From the NCBI RefSeq assembly GCF_006539825.1, contig NZ_BJNT01000008.1:121500-185499 (forward strand): a stretch of 64,000 nt of DNA, given 5' to 3'. Each line of letters begins with the position of its first letter. Positions within the stretch are counted from its first letter, which is position 1. The notes beneath the pieces are model-generated. The model was not told the DNA's origin and ran no database searches. It saw only the letters and a list, made by a program, of their open reading frames with translations. This document shows, one piece after another, positions 27,216 through 36,466 of this stretch. Position numbers and translations under genes: made by a program. Source of the DNA: Corynebacterium variabile (GTDB taxonomy: Bacteria > Actinomycetota > Actinomycetes > Mycobacteriales > Mycobacteriaceae).

Positions 27216-28028
27216 TCACCCCAGCGGACCAGTCAGAACGACGACGACCGCGTCGGCCGCGCCACCTTCGCGCACGGACGCCTCACGGAAGCGGTTGTAG
27301 TAGTCGGCGTTGCCCGGCGCGGCCTGCAGGCCGAGGTCGGTCGCGACCTGCTCGGCTGCAGCCTGAGCTGCGGCGTTGCCCTCCGGGTAGTAGACGCGGG
27401 ACTCCTCACTGATGCCTTCGATACGACCCTGGAGGTTGCCATAGCCGACATTGGTCCAGTCACTGTCACGGACCCGGTCCGCACCCGACTGGGAGAGACC
27501 GGACTCGGTGCTGTTGTTCAGCACCGTGACCCCGATGCCCCGGTCGACCTCGGCAGCGGAATCCCCGGTGCCGGCCTCGTCGCCGGGAACGGGAGCCTGC
27601 GCGGACGAGGCGGGATCGTTCGACGCACCGTCAGCACCGTCGGCGTCGTCACTGCCGTCGGCGCCTGCAGCCTCGGAAGCACCCTGGTCAGCCTCACCGG
27701 GGGCAGGTGCGGCGGCCGTGGCGGAGGTATCCGAGCCGGATAGTGTGTCGTCGGAGTCATCGTCGCCACCGAACAGGGAGAAGGCACCCCAGATGATGAG
27801 GACCACCGCGACGGCGGTGAGGATCATGGCCATGCCACGCAGCGGCGGGCCGGATTTCTCCGGTGGTTCACCTGATGTGCCGGCTACTCCGGCAGCGCCG
27901 GCAGCACCTGCGCCGGTAGCCGCCGCCGGGTAGGCGTAGGCCTCGTCGTAGGAGTCGTCGTAGCCGGAATTGTCGTACGGGCCCTGCTCAGGCTCCCGGG
28001 AATGCCGCGGTCGGTTCTGCTCAGTCAC
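27216..28028 (-). CDS. LytR_C domain membrane protein
   Basis: The 270-residue protein has a Tyr/Asp-rich cytoplasmic N-terminus, one membrane helix (about residues 66-85), an acidic Ala/Ser/Gly/Asp linker (about 88-162), and an extracytoplasmic C-terminal LytR_C domain (about 165-268: IGVTVLNNSTESGLSQSGAD, VYYPEGNAAAQAAAEQVA). LytR_C domains accompany LCP enzymes that attach polymers to the wall, but here no LCP catalytic domain exists. It ends near the YbdK gene and is read together with DUF3263 upstream. Confidence 0.8.
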   Translation of the reverse strand: MTEQNRPRHSREPEQGPYDNSGYDDSYDEAYAYPAAATGAGAAGAAGVAGTSGEPPEKSGPPLRGMAMILTAVAVVLIIWGAFSLFGGDDDSDDTLSGSDTSATAAAPAPGEADQGASEAAGADGSDDADGADGASNDPASSAQAPVPGDEAGTGDSAAEVDRGIGVTVLNNSTESGLSQSGADRVRDSDWTNVGYGNLQGRIEGISEESRVYYPEGNAAAQAAAEQVATDLGLQAAPGNADYYNRFREASVREGGAADAVVVVLTGPLG

Positions 28029-28043
28029 GCCCCAATAGTAACT

Positions 28044-28253
28044 TCAGTCACGCCGTTCACGCAGTATCCTCACCATAGCCGGGTCGGCCTCCTGCGCCTC
28101 AGGACGCTCGATAAGTGCGTTGAGCTGCTGAAAGTACCGCCACGGTTCCACTCCGAACCGGCGTCGGATCTCCTCTTCCTTCGCCCCTGACGCCGACCAC
28201 CGCAGATGCTCGAACGCGAGAATCTCCCGTTCCTGTTCACTCAGCGCCACCAT
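28044..28253 (-). CDS. DUF3263 small protein
   Basis: The 69-residue protein starts MVALSEQEREILAFEHL and continues with an HTH-like segment (AKEEEIRRRFGVEPWRYFQQ) and a short basic tail, the full-length pattern of DUF3263. Members are probably small DNA-binding proteins; function unproven. It is followed after 15 bases by the LytR_C gene. Confidence 0.85.
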   Translation of the reverse strand: MVALSEQEREILAFEHLRWSASGAKEEEIRRRFGVEPWRYFQQLNALIERPEAQEADPAMVRILRERRD

Positions 28254-28289
28254 GACCGTAGAGTGTAACGGTCCTACTGACGTTCATTC

Positions 28290-28316
28290 ATGACCAGCCC
28301 CATGGAGCCCCTGTGA
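28290..28316 (+). CDS. Possible leaderless upstream ORF coupled to the MFS gene
   Basis: ATG 28290 opens an eight-codon frame (MTSPMEPL) whose TGA overlaps the GTG of the transporter gene as GTGA. TACTGA ending 10 bases upstream could be a -10 box, making the ATG leaderless. GGAG within the frame serves the GTG. It may couple transporter translation to this mini-ORF; only sequence layout supports it. Confidence 0.35.
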   Translation: MTSPMEPL

Positions 28317-29635
28317 CTACAGCCATCAACGATTCGGCCGCCCAGGCGCCCGGTAAACGTACCCGCGAAGAAAAGCGGGTCCTTGCCGGAACCCTCGTCG
28401 GCACCACCATCGAGTGGTACGACTTCTTCATCTACGCCCAGGCCGCGGCCTTCATCTTCGCACCACTGTTCTTCGACCCCGTCGGCAGCGACAACCTCGC
28501 CCAGATCTTCTCCTGGGCCTCGATCGGCATCAGCTTCCTGTTCCGCCCCCTGGGTGCGATCATCGCCGGCCACCTCGGCGACCGGTACGGACGCAAGGCC
28601 ATCCTCGTGGTCACCCTGATCGGTATGGGTCTGGCGACCGCCCTCATCGGCGTCCTGCCGACGTACGAGACCATCGGCGTGGCCGCGCCGGTCCTGCTGA
28701 TCCTGCTGCGCATCCTGCAGGGCTTCTCCGCCGGCGGTGAGTGGGGCGGCGCCGCCCTCATGTCCGTCGAGCACGCCCCGCGCGAGAAGCGCGGACTGTT
28801 CGGCGCGTACCCGCAGATCGGTGTCCCGCTGGGTCTGATCCTGGCGACCTCGTTCATGTTCCTGCTGAACACCTCCATGTCCGACGACACCTTCGAGTCC
28901 TGGGGCTGGCGTCTGCCCTTCCTGTCCTCACTGGTCCTCATCGTCGTCGGCTACCTGATCCGCCGCGCCGTCGAGGAGTCTCCGGTCTACCTGGACATGC
29001 AGGAGCGTCAGCAGTCCGCGTCCGCACCGCTCGGCCGACTCTTCCGTGACCACTGGAAGAACGTCCTGCTCGCCGCCCTGATCTTCGCCGGCAACAACGC
29101 CACCGGCTACATGATCATCGCCTTCTTCTCCTCCTACGGCACCAAGACCCTGGGCATGGAGAAGTCACAGACCCTCGTCGCCGCCTTCGCCGGTGGTGTG
29201 GCCTGGCTGCTCCTCACCATCTACAGCGGCTGGATCAGTGACCGTATCGGACGCCGCGTCACCTTCGCCATCGGCTATGTGCTGCTCATCGCCTGGGTCG
29301 TGCCGATGTGGTGGTTCATCGACAAGGGAACCACCGGCTCGATGACCTTCGCGATCGTCGTCCTCACCTTCGGTCTGGCGGCATCATACGCCCCGCAGTG
29401 TGCCCTGTACGCCGAGATGTTCCCGGCGGACGTGCGCTACTCCGGCACCTCGATCGGTTACGCCCTCGGGTCGATCCTCGGTGGTGCCTTCGCGTCCACC
29501 TTCGCGCAGATGATCCTCGACAACACCGGCGACTCCTGGTGGATCGGCATCTACCTGGGCGCGATGTGCCTGATCTCCCTGATCGCGGTGCTCGTGGTGC
29601 CGAAGTCGGTGGAGAAGTCCGACCTGCACGTCTAG
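28313..29635 (+). CDS. MHS-family MFS transporter (ShiA/ProP-like)
   Basis: The 440-residue inner-membrane protein has about twelve membrane helices. The metabolite:H+ symporter signature is present: TTIEWYDFFIYAQAAAFIF in helix 1, the loop motif GHLGDRYGRKAILV, and a long QGFSAGGEWGGAALMSVE segment. Likely substrates are organic acids such as shikimate, dicarboxylates or betaine; which one is unknown. The start is GTG 28313, five bases after GGAG. Confidence 0.88.
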   Translation: MTTAINDSAAQAPGKRTREEKRVLAGTLVGTTIEWYDFFIYAQAAAFIFAPLFFDPVGSDNLAQIFSWASIGISFLFRPLGAIIAGHLGDRYGRKAILVVTLIGMGLATALIGVLPTYETIGVAAPVLLILLRILQGFSAGGEWGGAALMSVEHAPREKRGLFGAYPQIGVPLGLILATSFMFLLNTSMSDDTFESWGWRLPFLSSLVLIVVGYLIRRAVEESPVYLDMQERQQSASAPLGRLFRDHWKNVLLAALIFAGNNATGYMIIAFFSSYGTKTLGMEKSQTLVAAFAGGVAWLLLTIYSGWISDRIGRRVTFAIGYVLLIAWVVPMWWFIDKGTTGSMTFAIVVLTFGLAASYAPQCALYAEMFPADVRYSGTSIGYALGSILGGAFASTFAQMILDNTGDSWWIGIYLGAMCLISLIAVLVVPKSVEKSDLHV

Positions 29636-29653
29636 CGGGTTATTCTGGACGGT

Positions 29654-30301
29654 ATGTCCGTTCTTCCTGTCGTCATCTGCGGCGATCCCGTCCTGCACAC
29701 CCCCACCACGCCGGTCACCGAACCGGCCGCCGACCAGCTCGGTGAGGGGACCGAACTGTCCACCCTCATCGCCGACATGTACGAGACCCTGGAGCTGGCC
29801 CACGGTGTGGGCCTGGCCGCGAACCAGGTCGGCGTGGGCCTGCGGGTCTTCGTCTACGACTGCCCCGACATCGACGGTCCCGAGGGCACGCGGAAGACCC
29901 AGGAGGAGGTCGACGCCCAGGGTGGCCCGATGCGCCGCGGCTGCGTCATCAACCCGGTCCTGGAGACCAGTGAGATCCCGGAGACCATGCCGGATCCCGA
30001 GGACGATGTCGAGGGGTGCCTCTCGGTCCCCGGCTACGACTACCCCACCGGCCGCGCCGACTGGGCCCGCGTCACCGGCACCGACGAGCACGGCGAGCCG
30101 ACGAGCGTGGAGGGCTACGGATTCTTCGCCCGCTGCCTGCAGCACGAGACCGGCCACCTCGACGGCCACCTCTACATCGACATGCTCATCGGCCGCAATG
30201 CCCGCGCGGCGAAGAAGATGGTGAAGCGTGAGGGATGGACCGTCCCCGGCAACTCCTGGCTCCCGGGGGTGGACGCCGACCCCTTCGGGCACGACGACTG
30301 A
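29654..30301 (+). CDS. def: Peptide deformylase
   Basis: Def removes the formyl group from new proteins. The 215-residue protein has all three motifs: [19 protein letters not shown] with the metal Cys, and QHETGHLDG with the HExxH metal site (HETGH). An insertion of about 25 residues (about residues 70-95) and a charged C-terminal tail are typical of actinobacterial forms. TATTCT eight bases before the ATG predicts a leaderless mRNA. A GNAT gene follows after six bases. Confidence 0.95.
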   Translation: MSVLPVVICGDPVLHTPTTPVTEPAADQLGEGTELSTLIADMYETLELAHGVGLAANQVGVGLRVFVYDCPDIDGPEGTRKTQEEVDAQGGPMRRGCVINPVLETSEIPETMPDPEDDVEGCLSVPGYDYPTGRADWARVTGTDEHGEPTSVEGYGFFARCLQHETGHLDGHLYIDMLIGRNARAAKKMVKREGWTVPGNSWLPGVDADPFGHDD

Positions 30302-30307
30302 CCCGCG

Positions 30308-31423
30308 ATGAACGACACCTCCTTCTCCGGCGCCCGGGCCGGCGCACGCCCACCGCAGGAGACAGGTCTGCCCTTCCCCGTCTCACGGCACACCGACCCG
30401 GTCAGCGTGCACACCGGCGCCCGCGTCACAGTACGTCACCTGGTACCCGGGGACGACGGGCGTCCCGCCCTCAACCCGGACACCGGTCGTCCCCTGGTCA
30501 GTGACGTCATCGGCGTCCTGCGGTCGCTCGACCCGTTGACCGTGGAGGACGCCGCGGGCGAGCTGCACCGTATCCCGGTGCGTGCCGTGGTGGTGCTCAA
30601 GAGCCTGCACGCGAGGCCGGTGCGCACCAGTGACATCCGGGCTGTCGAAACCGCCACCGCACGGGCCTTCCCGGGTCTGGAGCACCGCGACTTCCGTGGC
30701 TGGCTGGCCCGCGCCGGCGACGGGATCACCGAACGGTCCAATTCCGCGGTCCCGCTCGGCCCCGAGGCCGGAACCACTCCGGTCCCACTGGAGGAGATCC
30801 ACGCGTTCTACCGCTCCCACAACCTCCCGACCCGCCTGCTGCTGCCCGACCGGATCAGCCGACCCGCGGAGCCGCTGCTCACCGCCCCCGGGGCACAGCG
30901 CGGTCCGGAGATCAGCGTCATGACCCGCAAATTGGGTACCGGCACCACCTGCTCCGCTACCCTCCCGGCTGTCCCGGAGCCGCCCGCCGATCTCGCCGGA
31001 CGCCTGGACCTGCGCGTCGACGACCAGCCCGACGAGGCCTGGCTGCAGCTCTACCACTTCCGTGGTGAGTCGCTGCCGGAGCACGCCCTGCTGCTGCTCG
31101 CCGCCCGGCTCGACGGTGCCCTGGGCTTCGCCCGGCTCACCGTCGACGGAGAGACCGTCGCCGTCACCCGGGGCACCGTCACCGAGGGTGGCGGACGCCA
31201 GTTCCTGGGCTATTCCGCGGTCGAGGTCTCCCCCGCATGGCGCCGACGTGGACTCGGCACCCTGCTCGGCACCGCGATGCTGCACTGGGGAGCGGCACAG
31301 GGCGCGACGGAGAGCTACCTCCAGGTCATCGCGACCAACCTCGCCGGACGTGGCCTCTACCACGGCCTGGGGTTTTCCGAGCACCACCGGCACCGTTGCG
31401 TCCTCATTCCCGATACTGTGTAG
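30308..31423 (+). CDS. GNAT acetyltransferase with N-terminal extra domain
   Basis: The 371-residue protein has a C-terminal GNAT domain (about residues 235-370), with acetyl-CoA motif VSPAWRRRGLGTLLGTAML and motif B NLAGRGLYHGLGFSEH. The N-terminal part (about 30-120) is a small beta domain resembling the LSM-like fold found in a few actinobacterial GNATs (RHLVPGDDGRP, DVIGVLRSLDPLTVED). Co-transcribed with def and xthA. Substrate unknown. Confidence 0.78.
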   Translation: MNDTSFSGARAGARPPQETGLPFPVSRHTDPVSVHTGARVTVRHLVPGDDGRPALNPDTGRPLVSDVIGVLRSLDPLTVEDAAGELHRIPVRAVVVLKSLHARPVRTSDIRAVETATARAFPGLEHRDFRGWLARAGDGITERSNSAVPLGPEAGTTPVPLEEIHAFYRSHNLPTRLLLPDRISRPAEPLLTAPGAQRGPEISVMTRKLGTGTTCSATLPAVPEPPADLAGRLDLRVDDQPDEAWLQLYHFRGESLPEHALLLLAARLDGALGFARLTVDGETVAVTRGTVTEGGGRQFLGYSAVEVSPAWRRRGLGTLLGTAMLHWGAAQGATESYLQVIATNLAGRGLYHGLGFSEHHRHRCVLIPDTV

Positions 31424-31426
31424 GGC

Positions 31427-32206
31427 ATGCGTGTCGCCACCTGGAACATCAACTCCGTGCGCACCCGGGAAGCCCGGGTCCGTGACTTCCTCTCCCGCTC
31501 CGACGTTGACGTCCTGTGCCTCCAGGAGACGAAGTGCACCGACGCACAGTTCCCTGATTTCTCCGACACCGGCTACGAGCAGGCCCACCACGGCCTGGGG
31601 TCCTTCAACGGTGTCGCCGTGCTCTCCCGCGTCGGCATCGACGAGGTGACCACGGACTTCGGTCAGCCCGGTTTCGACAAGGATCCGGCCGCCCCACAGG
31701 AGCAGGAGGCCCGGGCCCTCGGCGTGACCTGTGGCGGGGTGCGGGTGTGGAGCCTGTACGTGCCCAACGGCCGGGAGATCTCCGACCGGCACTACACCTA
31801 CAAGCTCGACTTCCTCGATGCCCTGGCGTCCTATGCGGAGCAGGAGCACCGGCCGACGGTGGTCACCGGTGACTTCAACATCACCCCCACCGACGACGAT
31901 GTCTGGGACCCCTCGTTCTTCGTCGGCAAGACCCATGTCACCCCGCGGGAGCGTGCCGCCCTGCGACACCTGGAGGACGCCGGCCTGACCGAGGCGACCG
32001 CCCCGTTGCACGGCCGGTACTCCTACTGGGACTACCAGGCGATGCGCTTCCAGCGCGGCCAGGGGATCCGCATCGACCTGCAGTACTGCCGTGGAATCAC
32101 ACCGGCTGACGACCCAGAGCCCTGGGTCGACGTCGATGAGCGCCGCGGTAAGGGTGCCTCCGACCACGCTCCCGTCATCGTGGCCTACGCACCGGTCGAG
32201 GGCTGA
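31427..32206 (+). CDS. xthA: Exodeoxyribonuclease III / AP endonuclease
   Basis: The 259-residue DNA-repair enzyme cuts at abasic sites and degrades duplex 3' ends. Motifs in order: MRVATWNINSVRTRE, CLQETKCTDAQF with the metal Glu, YVPNGRE, VVTGDFNITPTDDDVWDP with catalytic Asp/Asn, and the C-terminal GASDHAPVIVAYAP with Asp-His. Length is normal. It begins three bases after the GNAT stop. Confidence 0.95.
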   Translation: MRVATWNINSVRTREARVRDFLSRSDVDVLCLQETKCTDAQFPDFSDTGYEQAHHGLGSFNGVAVLSRVGIDEVTTDFGQPGFDKDPAAPQEQEARALGVTCGGVRVWSLYVPNGREISDRHYTYKLDFLDALASYAEQEHRPTVVTGDFNITPTDDDVWDPSFFVGKTHVTPRERAALRHLEDAGLTEATAPLHGRYSYWDYQAMRFQRGQGIRIDLQYCRGITPADDPEPWVDVDERRGKGASDHAPVIVAYAPVEG

Positions 32207-32207
32207 C

Positions 32208-33746
32208 ATGGGGGTCTGGGACGCCTTCCGGTCCGCCTGGAACTTCATGACCCCGGACTGGCTCGGAATGTCGCTCCTCCACACCGTGAGCGGCGGTCTG
32301 GTCTGGTGGGCGTGGATACTCCTCGGGCTGGACCTCGTCGTGAAGATCATCGCCGTCGGCTATGTGCCGTCGCAGCGCAAGCCGTCGAGCGCGATGGCCT
32401 GGCTGCTGGCGATCTTCCTGCTGCCGTTCATCGGTATCGCCCTGTTCATGCTCATCGGGTCACCGTACATCAACCGTCGACGGCACAAGATCCAGAACTC
32501 CGCCAATGAGATGCTGCGGACCATCAGCCGCGATGAGCCGGACGTCCCGGAGGGTTACACCCTCACACCGGAACTGCGCAGCCTGGTGTCCCTGAACCGA
32601 CAGCTCACCGCCATGCCCGCGACGACGGGCACGGTGGTTGCTGTCCACTCCGACTACGAAGGATCGATCACCCGGATGGCGGAGGCGGTGGACACCGCAC
32701 AGGACTACGTCAACGTCCAGATCTACATCACCGCCTGGGACGACACGACAGACGTCTTCTTCCGCTCCCTGGAACGGGCGGTGAAGCGGGGGGTCACCGT
32801 GCGGTACATGTTCGACCATGTCGGCAGCTGGAAGTACCCCGGCTACCGGACACTCGGCAAGCGGCTCGACGAGATCGGGGTGAAGTGGCTGGTCATGCTC
32901 CCCCTGCAGCCCTGGCGCTGGAGATTCCGCCGGCCTGACCTGCGCAACCACCGGAAGCTCCTGGTCATCGACGGCCACACCGGATTCATGGGCAGCCAGA
33001 ACATGATCGACTCCTCCTACCTCATGAAGGGGAATATCAGGGAAGGGCGCCACTGGATCGACAATATGGCGGAGATGACCGGCCCGGTCGTCGCCCTGCT
33101 GAACTCGGTCTTCGCCGTGGACTGGTTCACCGAATGCGGTGAGGAACTGCCGCTGCTCACCCCTTCGGAGTCCACCGAGTGGCTGTCCAGCCGGCCCGAC
33201 ATGCTGCAGATCATCCCCTCCGGTCCCGGATTCACCACCGAACCGAACCTGCGCCTGTTCACCTCGATCGTCCACCACGCGAAAAAGTCACTGGTCCTGG
33301 TGAGCCCCTACTTCATCCCGGACGAGTCACTGCTCGAGGCGATCACCACCGCCGCCTACCGGGGTGTGAAGGTCGAACTGTTCGTCTCGGAGACGGCCGA
33401 CCAGCCTCTCATCGAGCACGCCCAGTCCTCCTATTACGCGGAACTGCTCCGGGCCGGGGTCCGTATCCGCCGGTTCCCGTACCCCGCGGTCCTCCACTCG
33501 AAGTTCATGATCGCCGACCACGAGGTCGTGTGCACCGGCTCCTCGAACATGGACATGAGGTCCTTCGGACTGAACTACGAAATCACCCTGATGTCGGCGG
33601 AGGGGTCCCTGCTGGGGAAGATGACCGCTCTGGCTGGCGAATACCGCGAGGCCTGCACAGAACTCACCTCAGAGGAGTGGGACACGCGGGCGAGGAGCCG
33701 CCGCTACATCGATAACGTGGCCCGTCTGACCTCTGCACTCCAGTAA
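32208..33746 (+). CDS. cls: Cardiolipin synthase (PLD family)
   Basis: The 512-residue membrane enzyme makes cardiolipin from two phosphatidylglycerols. There are two N-terminal membrane helices (about residues 25-50 and 60-88). Two HKD catalytic motifs follow: NHRKLLVIDGHTGFMGSQN and HSKFMIADHEVVCTGSSN. The start ATG 32208 lies directly after the xthA stop. Length fits bacterial Cls. Confidence 0.94.
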   Translation: MGVWDAFRSAWNFMTPDWLGMSLLHTVSGGLVWWAWILLGLDLVVKIIAVGYVPSQRKPSSAMAWLLAIFLLPFIGIALFMLIGSPYINRRRHKIQNSANEMLRTISRDEPDVPEGYTLTPELRSLVSLNRQLTAMPATTGTVVAVHSDYEGSITRMAEAVDTAQDYVNVQIYITAWDDTTDVFFRSLERAVKRGVTVRYMFDHVGSWKYPGYRTLGKRLDEIGVKWLVMLPLQPWRWRFRRPDLRNHRKLLVIDGHTGFMGSQNMIDSSYLMKGNIREGRHWIDNMAEMTGPVVALLNSVFAVDWFTECGEELPLLTPSESTEWLSSRPDMLQIIPSGPGFTTEPNLRLFTSIVHHAKKSLVLVSPYFIPDESLLEAITTAAYRGVKVELFVSETADQPLIEHAQSSYYAELLRAGVRIRRFPYPAVLHSKFMIADHEVVCTGSSNMDMRSFGLNYEITLMSAEGSLLGKMTALAGEYREACTELTSEEWDTRARSRRYIDNVARLTSALQ

Positions 33747-33826
33747 GTGCATTACAATGGGGTCATCCGCTTTTGACTGTGCAATAACCTGCAACCCGGA
33801 AAGAGCATCTGACAAGGAGTCCCACC

Positions 33827-34366
33827 ATGACCAACGAGACTGTCGACGACATCTACGGAGCGTCCCGGGAACAGATCCGCGGCCATCGTGCAGCAGAGAT
33901 CCTGCCCGATGTCGACGTCACCGAGATCGCCTCCGCCGTCTACGACTTCCTCTCGGCCCTGCGACGGTTGATGGACCGCCCCAACCAGAAGCTGGCCATC
34001 TCACAGTCCGAGATCGAGGTGCTGCAGTTCGTCTCCCAGCACCCAGGCTGCGGCGTCTCCGACATCGCCCGCCTCCGCTTCCTCCGGGCATCGAACGTCT
34101 CGGCGACGGTCCGTCGGCTCATTAACTCGGGCCTGGTCCTGCGTCGTGCCAACGACCAGGACCGCCGCGCGCAGGACCTCTTCCTCTCGGAGGAGGGCAT
34201 CGAGATGCTGAACTCCGTCACCGACGAGTGGGCACTGCTCATCTCCCGCGCCGCCACCCGCATGGACGGCCGGGACCTGGCCAAGCTGCGCCGCGGTGTT
34301 CCCGCCCTGCGCAACCTGTCCATCGCCGCGGAGAGCCTCATCGAGGACATCCAGCGGCAGAGGTAG
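33827..34366 (+). CDS. MarR-family regulator
   Basis: The 179-residue protein has an N-terminal extension (about 45 residues) and a MarR winged helix: SQSEIEVLQFVSQHPGCGVS, recognition helix FLRASNVSATVRRLINSGL, and wing RRANDQDRRAQDLFLSEEG. It is convergent with the Bcr/CflA-type exporter gene, a likely but unproved target. The 80-base leader has a TTGACT (-35-like) and repeated TGCA boxes that could be operators. Confidence 0.82.
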   Translation: MTNETVDDIYGASREQIRGHRAAEILPDVDVTEIASAVYDFLSALRRLMDRPNQKLAISQSEIEVLQFVSQHPGCGVSDIARLRFLRASNVSATVRRLINSGLVLRRANDQDRRAQDLFLSEEGIEMLNSVTDEWALLISRAATRMDGRDLAKLRRGVPALRNLSIAAESLIEDIQRQR

Positions 34367-34389
34367 GACCGGCAGGACGTAGCCCCTCG

Positions 34390-35601
34390 TCAGCCGCGCC
34401 GCCCCACAACCCCGGAGGCGGCGGCGACGAGCGCACAGACGACCATGACCACCGCCATGGTCAGCAGGCCGTCCTCCCCCAGTCCCACCAGTGGCGAGAC
34501 GATTCCCGCCGTGATGAACTGACCCGCACCCAGCAGCGCGGACCCGGCCCCGGCGCGTCCCCGCGACAGATCCATCGCCAGCGCCGTCGTATTGCCCATG
34601 TTCAGGGCCGTGCCGACTGTCAGCAGCGCGGTGCACACGATCACGGCGGGCAGTGACGGTGCGACCAGAGCAACGGTGAGCAGGGCCACCGCGCCGACGA
34701 CGAGCAGGATGTGCCCCGTCCGCTGCAGGGTCGCCGGTCCGAAATGACCCACGATCCGGGCGTTCACCAGGTTGGTCACCACCATCGCCACCGCATTGCC
34801 GGCGAAGACGAGACTGAAGGCCCCGGCAGACAGCCCCAGCTGGTCCTGCATGACAAAGGACGAGCCGGACACGAAGCTGAAGAAGACACCGAAGCCCACG
34901 GCGAAGGCCGTGAGGTGGCCGGCGAAGGGGCGGATCCGGCACAACCCGCCCATCCGCCGGTAGACATCACCCAGGGAGCCGGTGGCCCGGTTCTCGGTGC
35001 GGAGGGTCTCCGGCAGGGACACCGCGACGAACAGCTCGAGGACGCCCACCGCGGCCAGCACCCAGAAGACACTGTGCCAGCCGGCGACGCCCGCGACGGC
35101 ACCGCCGACGACCGGTGCAAGGATCGGCGCGACCGCGGTGAAGACCATCATCGTGGACAGTGCCTTGGCCGCCGCCGCGCCGGAGGCCCGGTCGGCGATC
35201 ATCGACCGCCCGAGCATGACGCAGGTACCGCCGGCGGCTCCCTGGAAGAACCGGGCGACGGTGAACAGTCCGATGCCGGGGGCGAGAGCACAGGCGACAG
35301 AGGCCACCAACCACACGACCGATGCGGTGATCAGCATGCGGTGGCGTCCCACCCGGTCGGACAGCGGCCCCATGACGAGCTGCCCGAGGGCCATACCGAC
35401 CATGAATCCGGTGATCGTCAGCTGGGTGACGGAATCAGCGACCCCGAACTCGTCGGAGATCTCCGGGAGGCTCGGCAGGTACATGTCCGTGCCGAACGGC
35501 CCCGCCGTGGACAGCAGAGCGATGCCGAGGAGCATCCCCAACGGCAGTGCCGGGCGGGTGGGACGGGCGGCCGGGGTATCGGGTGTGGGATGAGATGTCA
35601 C
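34390..35601 (-). CDS. Bcr/CflA-family drug efflux MFS transporter
   Basis: The 403-residue protein has twelve membrane helices. The Bcr/CflA pattern is clear: FGTDMYLPSLPEISDEFGV in the first loop, GQLVMGPLSDRVGRHRMLI, and RFFQGAAGGTCVMLGRSMI in helix 4-5. It probably exports drugs or metabolites by proton antiport. A convergent MarR gene 24 bases away may regulate it. Confidence 0.88.
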   Translation of the reverse strand: MTSHPTPDTPAARPTRPALPLGMLLGIALLSTAGPFGTDMYLPSLPEISDEFGVADSVTQLTITGFMVGMALGQLVMGPLSDRVGRHRMLITASVVWLVASVACALAPGIGLFTVARFFQGAAGGTCVMLGRSMIADRASGAAAAKALSTMMVFTAVAPILAPVVGGAVAGVAGWHSVFWVLAAVGVLELFVAVSLPETLRTENRATGSLGDVYRRMGGLCRIRPFAGHLTAFAVGFGVFFSFVSGSSFVMQDQLGLSAGAFSLVFAGNAVAMVVTNLVNARIVGHFGPATLQRTGHILLVVGAVALLTVALVAPSLPAVIVCTALLTVGTALNMGNTTALAMDLSRGRAGAGSALLGAGQFITAGIVSPLVGLGEDGLLTMAVVMVVCALVAAASGVVGRRG

Positions 35602-35644
35602 AGCAGTTCAGAATACCGGCCGGTCACGGTACTCACGCGACCGC

Positions 35645-36466
35645 TCAGACGTCGCGGCGACGCAGGACGACCACTCCGGCGACGTAGATGATCACCGCCC
35701 AGACCACGAAGTAGATCACCGAACCACCGATGCCCCACGGGGCGTCATCGAGGGCGCTCTGGTAGATACCTGCGTTGAGGTTCTTGAACGGCAGGTAGGG
35801 GGTGACCCAGTCACCGACCTTCGGGATCATGCCGACCAGGTCCTCGAGCAGCAGCGCCCACAGCAGCAGCAGGGCCACCGCCCCGGCGGTGCGGCGCAGT
35901 ATGTACCCCACGCCGATCGAGATCATGACGATGAGGACAGCCGTCAGGGTCATCAGCAGGACGACGCTCCAGGCACCGTCAGCGGACATCGAGAGTCCTT
36001 CGGTCAGTGACGTGTCGTCCAACTGGGCATCCGCCATCAGCTTGGTGAGCCCGATGCTGACGATGCTCATCACGAAGAAGACGGTGGCCGAGATGACGCC
36101 GTAGACGATCACCTTGGCGGCTGGCATCTGCCAGCGCTTCGGTGCGGCCAGCGCCGCCAGCTTCGCGGTGCCGTTGCCGTACTCGCCGGTGACGAGGATG
36201 ACCGCCTGGATGATGACGATCATGATGCCGAACAGCCCCAGACCTGAGACACCGTTCGAGGCATCGAAGAGGTCGGCCGGGTCGCCGAGCGAGGCGATGG
36301 TCTCGGCGTCCTGGTCGTCCAGGGCCTGCTGGAAGGCGTATCCGTTGGCGAAGCCCATGAGCATCGCCCACCCGATCCCGAAAAGGACGATCAAGGCAGT
36401 GGTCCAGTAGAAACTCTTCGTCGAGCGCAGCTTGATCCACTCGGCGTTGATGGTATTGAGCAGCAT
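35645..36466 (-). CDS. ABC-2 transporter permease
   Basis: The 273-residue protein has six membrane segments separated by polar loops, starting with AEWIKLRSTKSFYWT typical of ABC-2 permeases of antibiotic or lantibiotic exporters. Its start overlaps the stop of the ATPase gene at 36466, so both form one two-component exporter. Substrate unknown. Confidence 0.85.
   Translation of the reverse strand: MLLNTINAEWIKLRSTKSFYWTTALIVLFGIGWAMLMGFANGYAFQQALDDQDAETIASLGDPADLFDASNGVSGLGLFGIMIVIIQAVILVTGEYGNGTAKLAALAAPKRWQMPAAKVIVYGVISATVFFVMSIVSIGLTKLMADAQLDDTSLTEGLSMSADGAWSVVLLMTLTAVLIVMISIGVGYILRRTAGAVALLLLWALLLEDLVGMIPKVGDWVTPYLPFKNLNAGIYQSALDDAPWGIGGSVIYFVVWAVIIYVAGVVVLRRRDV

Noticed and set aside
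30383..32350. A 655-codon open frame opposite the GNAT and xthA genes.
   Set aside because: It spans two confidently identified genes antisense and has no recognisable domain.
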